8,518 bases of DNA, from NCBI GenBank assembly GCA_034112345.1, contig JAWUVN010000085.1, positions 1 to 8,518 of the forward strand. Reading direction: 5' to 3'. The notes under the pieces are model-generated. The model ran no database searches. It was given only the letters and a program-made list of their open reading frames with translations, and was not told the DNA's origin. A program made the position numbers and the translations under genes. Shown here piece by piece: positions 7,844-8,518 of this stretch. The first letter of the stretch is position 1; each line of letters begins with the position of its first letter. This stretch comes from Bermanella sp034112345 (lineage in GTDB: Bacteria; Pseudomonadota; Gammaproteobacteria; Pseudomonadales; Oceanobacteraceae).

Positions 7844-8048
7844 AGTGCACTCATTAAAAATTTACGGGCTAGAAAAAAAGGATTAAAATCCAGCTACCTG
7901 CAAAGTAAATTCCGATTAACCATAAAAGAGTATTTTTCCACTGTAGAGCCGAATGAACTACTAAAAATATAGCCCAATCCCGATAGCTAATCCACCAAAC
8001 ATAGCAGCACTAAAAATAATGGACGACAGCCAATCCAGAAAACAGCAT
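7840..8048 (-). pseudogene. Broken frame for a small two-helix membrane protein (tentative)
   Basis: Reading leftward, an ATG at 8048 is followed by strongly hydrophobic coding in three successive frames. One frame carries LSSIIFSAAMFGGLAIGIG then stops at TAG TAG (in the TTTTTAG run). A second carries LVVHSALQWKN followed by TLLWLIGIYFAGSWILILFF and stops at 7871-7869. A third carries LARKFLMSAL and stops at 7842-7840. Single-base changes in the T-runs would join them into one protein of about 70 residues with two membrane helices and a basic C-terminal tail. That makes a decayed or mis-assembled small membrane-protein gene plausible. T-rich DNA also gives hydrophobic residues by chance, so this is a tentative call. 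The ATG lies 24 bp beyond the GTTAAAT edge of the candidate attC site, a normal position for a cassette gene. Confidence 0.35.
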
Positions 8049-8072
8049 ATTTATAATTTTAATATTTCTACG

Positions 8073-8160
8073 TATTTAACGCTTTTCTAAGCGGCAATAA
8101 AATAGTTGGCTAAAATTAGCGAGGTACGAGCAAAAGCCAACTGTTTTTTGTCCGTTTAAT
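8073..8160 (-). mobile_element. Candidate integron attC recombination site (asymmetric, possibly decayed)
   Basis: On the minus strand the element runs from ATTAAAC (8160-8154), one base off the R'' consensus RYYYAAC, to GTTAAAT (8079-8073), an exact match to R' GTTRRRY. Between them is an 8-bp perfect stem AGTTGGCT/AGCCAACT (8142-8135 and 8111-8104), extended by A/T pairs and enclosing 23 nt. The 3' arm reads GCCGCTTAGAAAAGCGTTA, which resembles the 3' end of Vibrio-type attC repeats as I remember them. The 5' arm is about 12 nt shorter: only CGG and a partial TTAA remain opposite the L' box, so the site looks damaged. Within the 3' arm CGCTT/AAGCG can also pair locally. It begins 7 bp after the stop of the DUF4917-like gene, as expected for a cassette. 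The alternative is a simple terminator hairpin with a long loop, since a T-rich stretch follows. Confidence 0.55.
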
Positions 8161-8167
8161 CAACTTT

Positions 8168-8518
8168 TTATAACTCATTCCATATAGGTGTACTCTCTGC
8201 CTGATAGAAATGAACGGTACATGTACTGAAAGATGAAAGTGCATTTTCTTTTGTTCTTCTGTTCTCCCGAGAATTAGCGTCTCCATATATGCTTACGTAT
8301 ACATCTCTAACCCCACTTCGATCAACTTTATCAAAGATGTGTGTATCTGTTTCATCCATTGAATGTCCGTAAATCACAAGTGAATCACTAATTTTACCTA
8401 ATTGGGTATAGCAATAATTTAAATATGGATTGTGCAATATCTTATCTAGTTTTTTGTGATAATTTGGTTCAGCAACAAAAATCGGAAAATTATTTTTATC
8501 CAAATTAGCTTTCACTTG
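8168..8518 (-). CDS. C-terminal part of a DUF4917 / SIR2-like protein (5' end outside window)
   Basis: The last 116 codons of a gene that continues past the right edge; the codon at the edge is an open CAA and no start is needed inside the window. The segment NPYLNYCYTQLGKISDSLVIYGHSMDETDTHIFDKV, then VRDVYVSIYGD, then NRRTKENALSSF and VHFYQAESTPIW matches my memory of the conserved C-terminus of DUF4917 proteins. Those are about 330 aa long and appear related to SIR2-like nucleotide-binding folds. Their biochemical role is not established; SIR2-like domains occur in several anti-phage systems, but this fragment shows no catalytic N-terminal motif, which would lie outside. The gene ends 7 bp before the candidate attC site, suggesting it is an integron cassette gene. 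The flanking DNA is visibly more AT-rich than the arg region. Confidence 0.6.
   Translation of the reverse strand, partial: QVKANLDKNNFPIFVAEPNYHKKLDKILHNPYLNYCYTQLGKISDSLVIYGHSMDETDTHIFDKVDRSGVRDVYVSIYGDANSRENRRTKENALSSFSTCTVHFYQAESTPIWNEL

Noticed and set aside
8099..8147. The AGTTGGCT/AGCCAACT hairpin as an ordinary intrinsic terminator.
   Set aside because: Not excluded, but the 23-nt loop, the outer heptamers and the structured 3' arm fit an attC site better.
1..8518. CRISPR array, tRNA, rRNA or insertion sequence.
   Set aside because: No regularly spaced repeats, no cloverleaf or rRNA-like sequence and no transposase motifs were seen on either strand.

Overview
The window looks like chromosome from a moderately AT-rich marine-type gammaproteobacterium, probably near Oceanospirillales or Pseudomonadales. 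The basis is the family-level resemblance of the proteins and the gene set argA, argE, CYTH triphosphatase and orphan GspE/PilB-type ATPase. As I recall, the same set lies close together in Pseudomonas (around PA5204-PA5210 in P. aeruginosa). I cannot name a species.

Left part (about 1-3780, all minus strand): a likely three-gene unit reads a CYTH-domain inorganic triphosphatase (3778-2375), then a 585-residue GspE/PilB-type secretion ATPase without its usual partners (2303-546), then a compact DnaQ-like DEDDh exonuclease (484-2). A 272-bp divergent intergenic region separates this unit from the arginine genes.

Middle (4051-6700, plus strand): argE (acetylornithine deacetylase) is followed by argA (N-acetylglutamate synthase). 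These are the exit and entry steps of the acetylated arm of arginine synthesis. A textbook bidirectional hairpin terminator (6670-6698) closes argA and also ends the convergent gene that follows.

Right part (6710-8518, minus strand): this is the accessory end. It holds a Nudix hydrolase, a small STAS-like protein, an AT-rich stretch with broken reading frames for a small two-helix membrane protein, and the C-terminal part of a DUF4917/SIR2-like protein that runs off the right edge. Just after the stop codon of that last gene lies an imperfect inverted-repeat structure (8073-8160). It has the layout of an integron attC site: an outer RYYYAAC/GTTRRRY-like heptamer pair, an inner 8-bp stem, and an asymmetric 3' arm. 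I read this as a gene cassette with its recombination site, possibly the distal end of a chromosomal integron array that continues beyond the window. The 5' arm of the site seems shortened, so it may be a decayed attC. This is the most interesting item here, and it is an inference from pattern, not a proven site.
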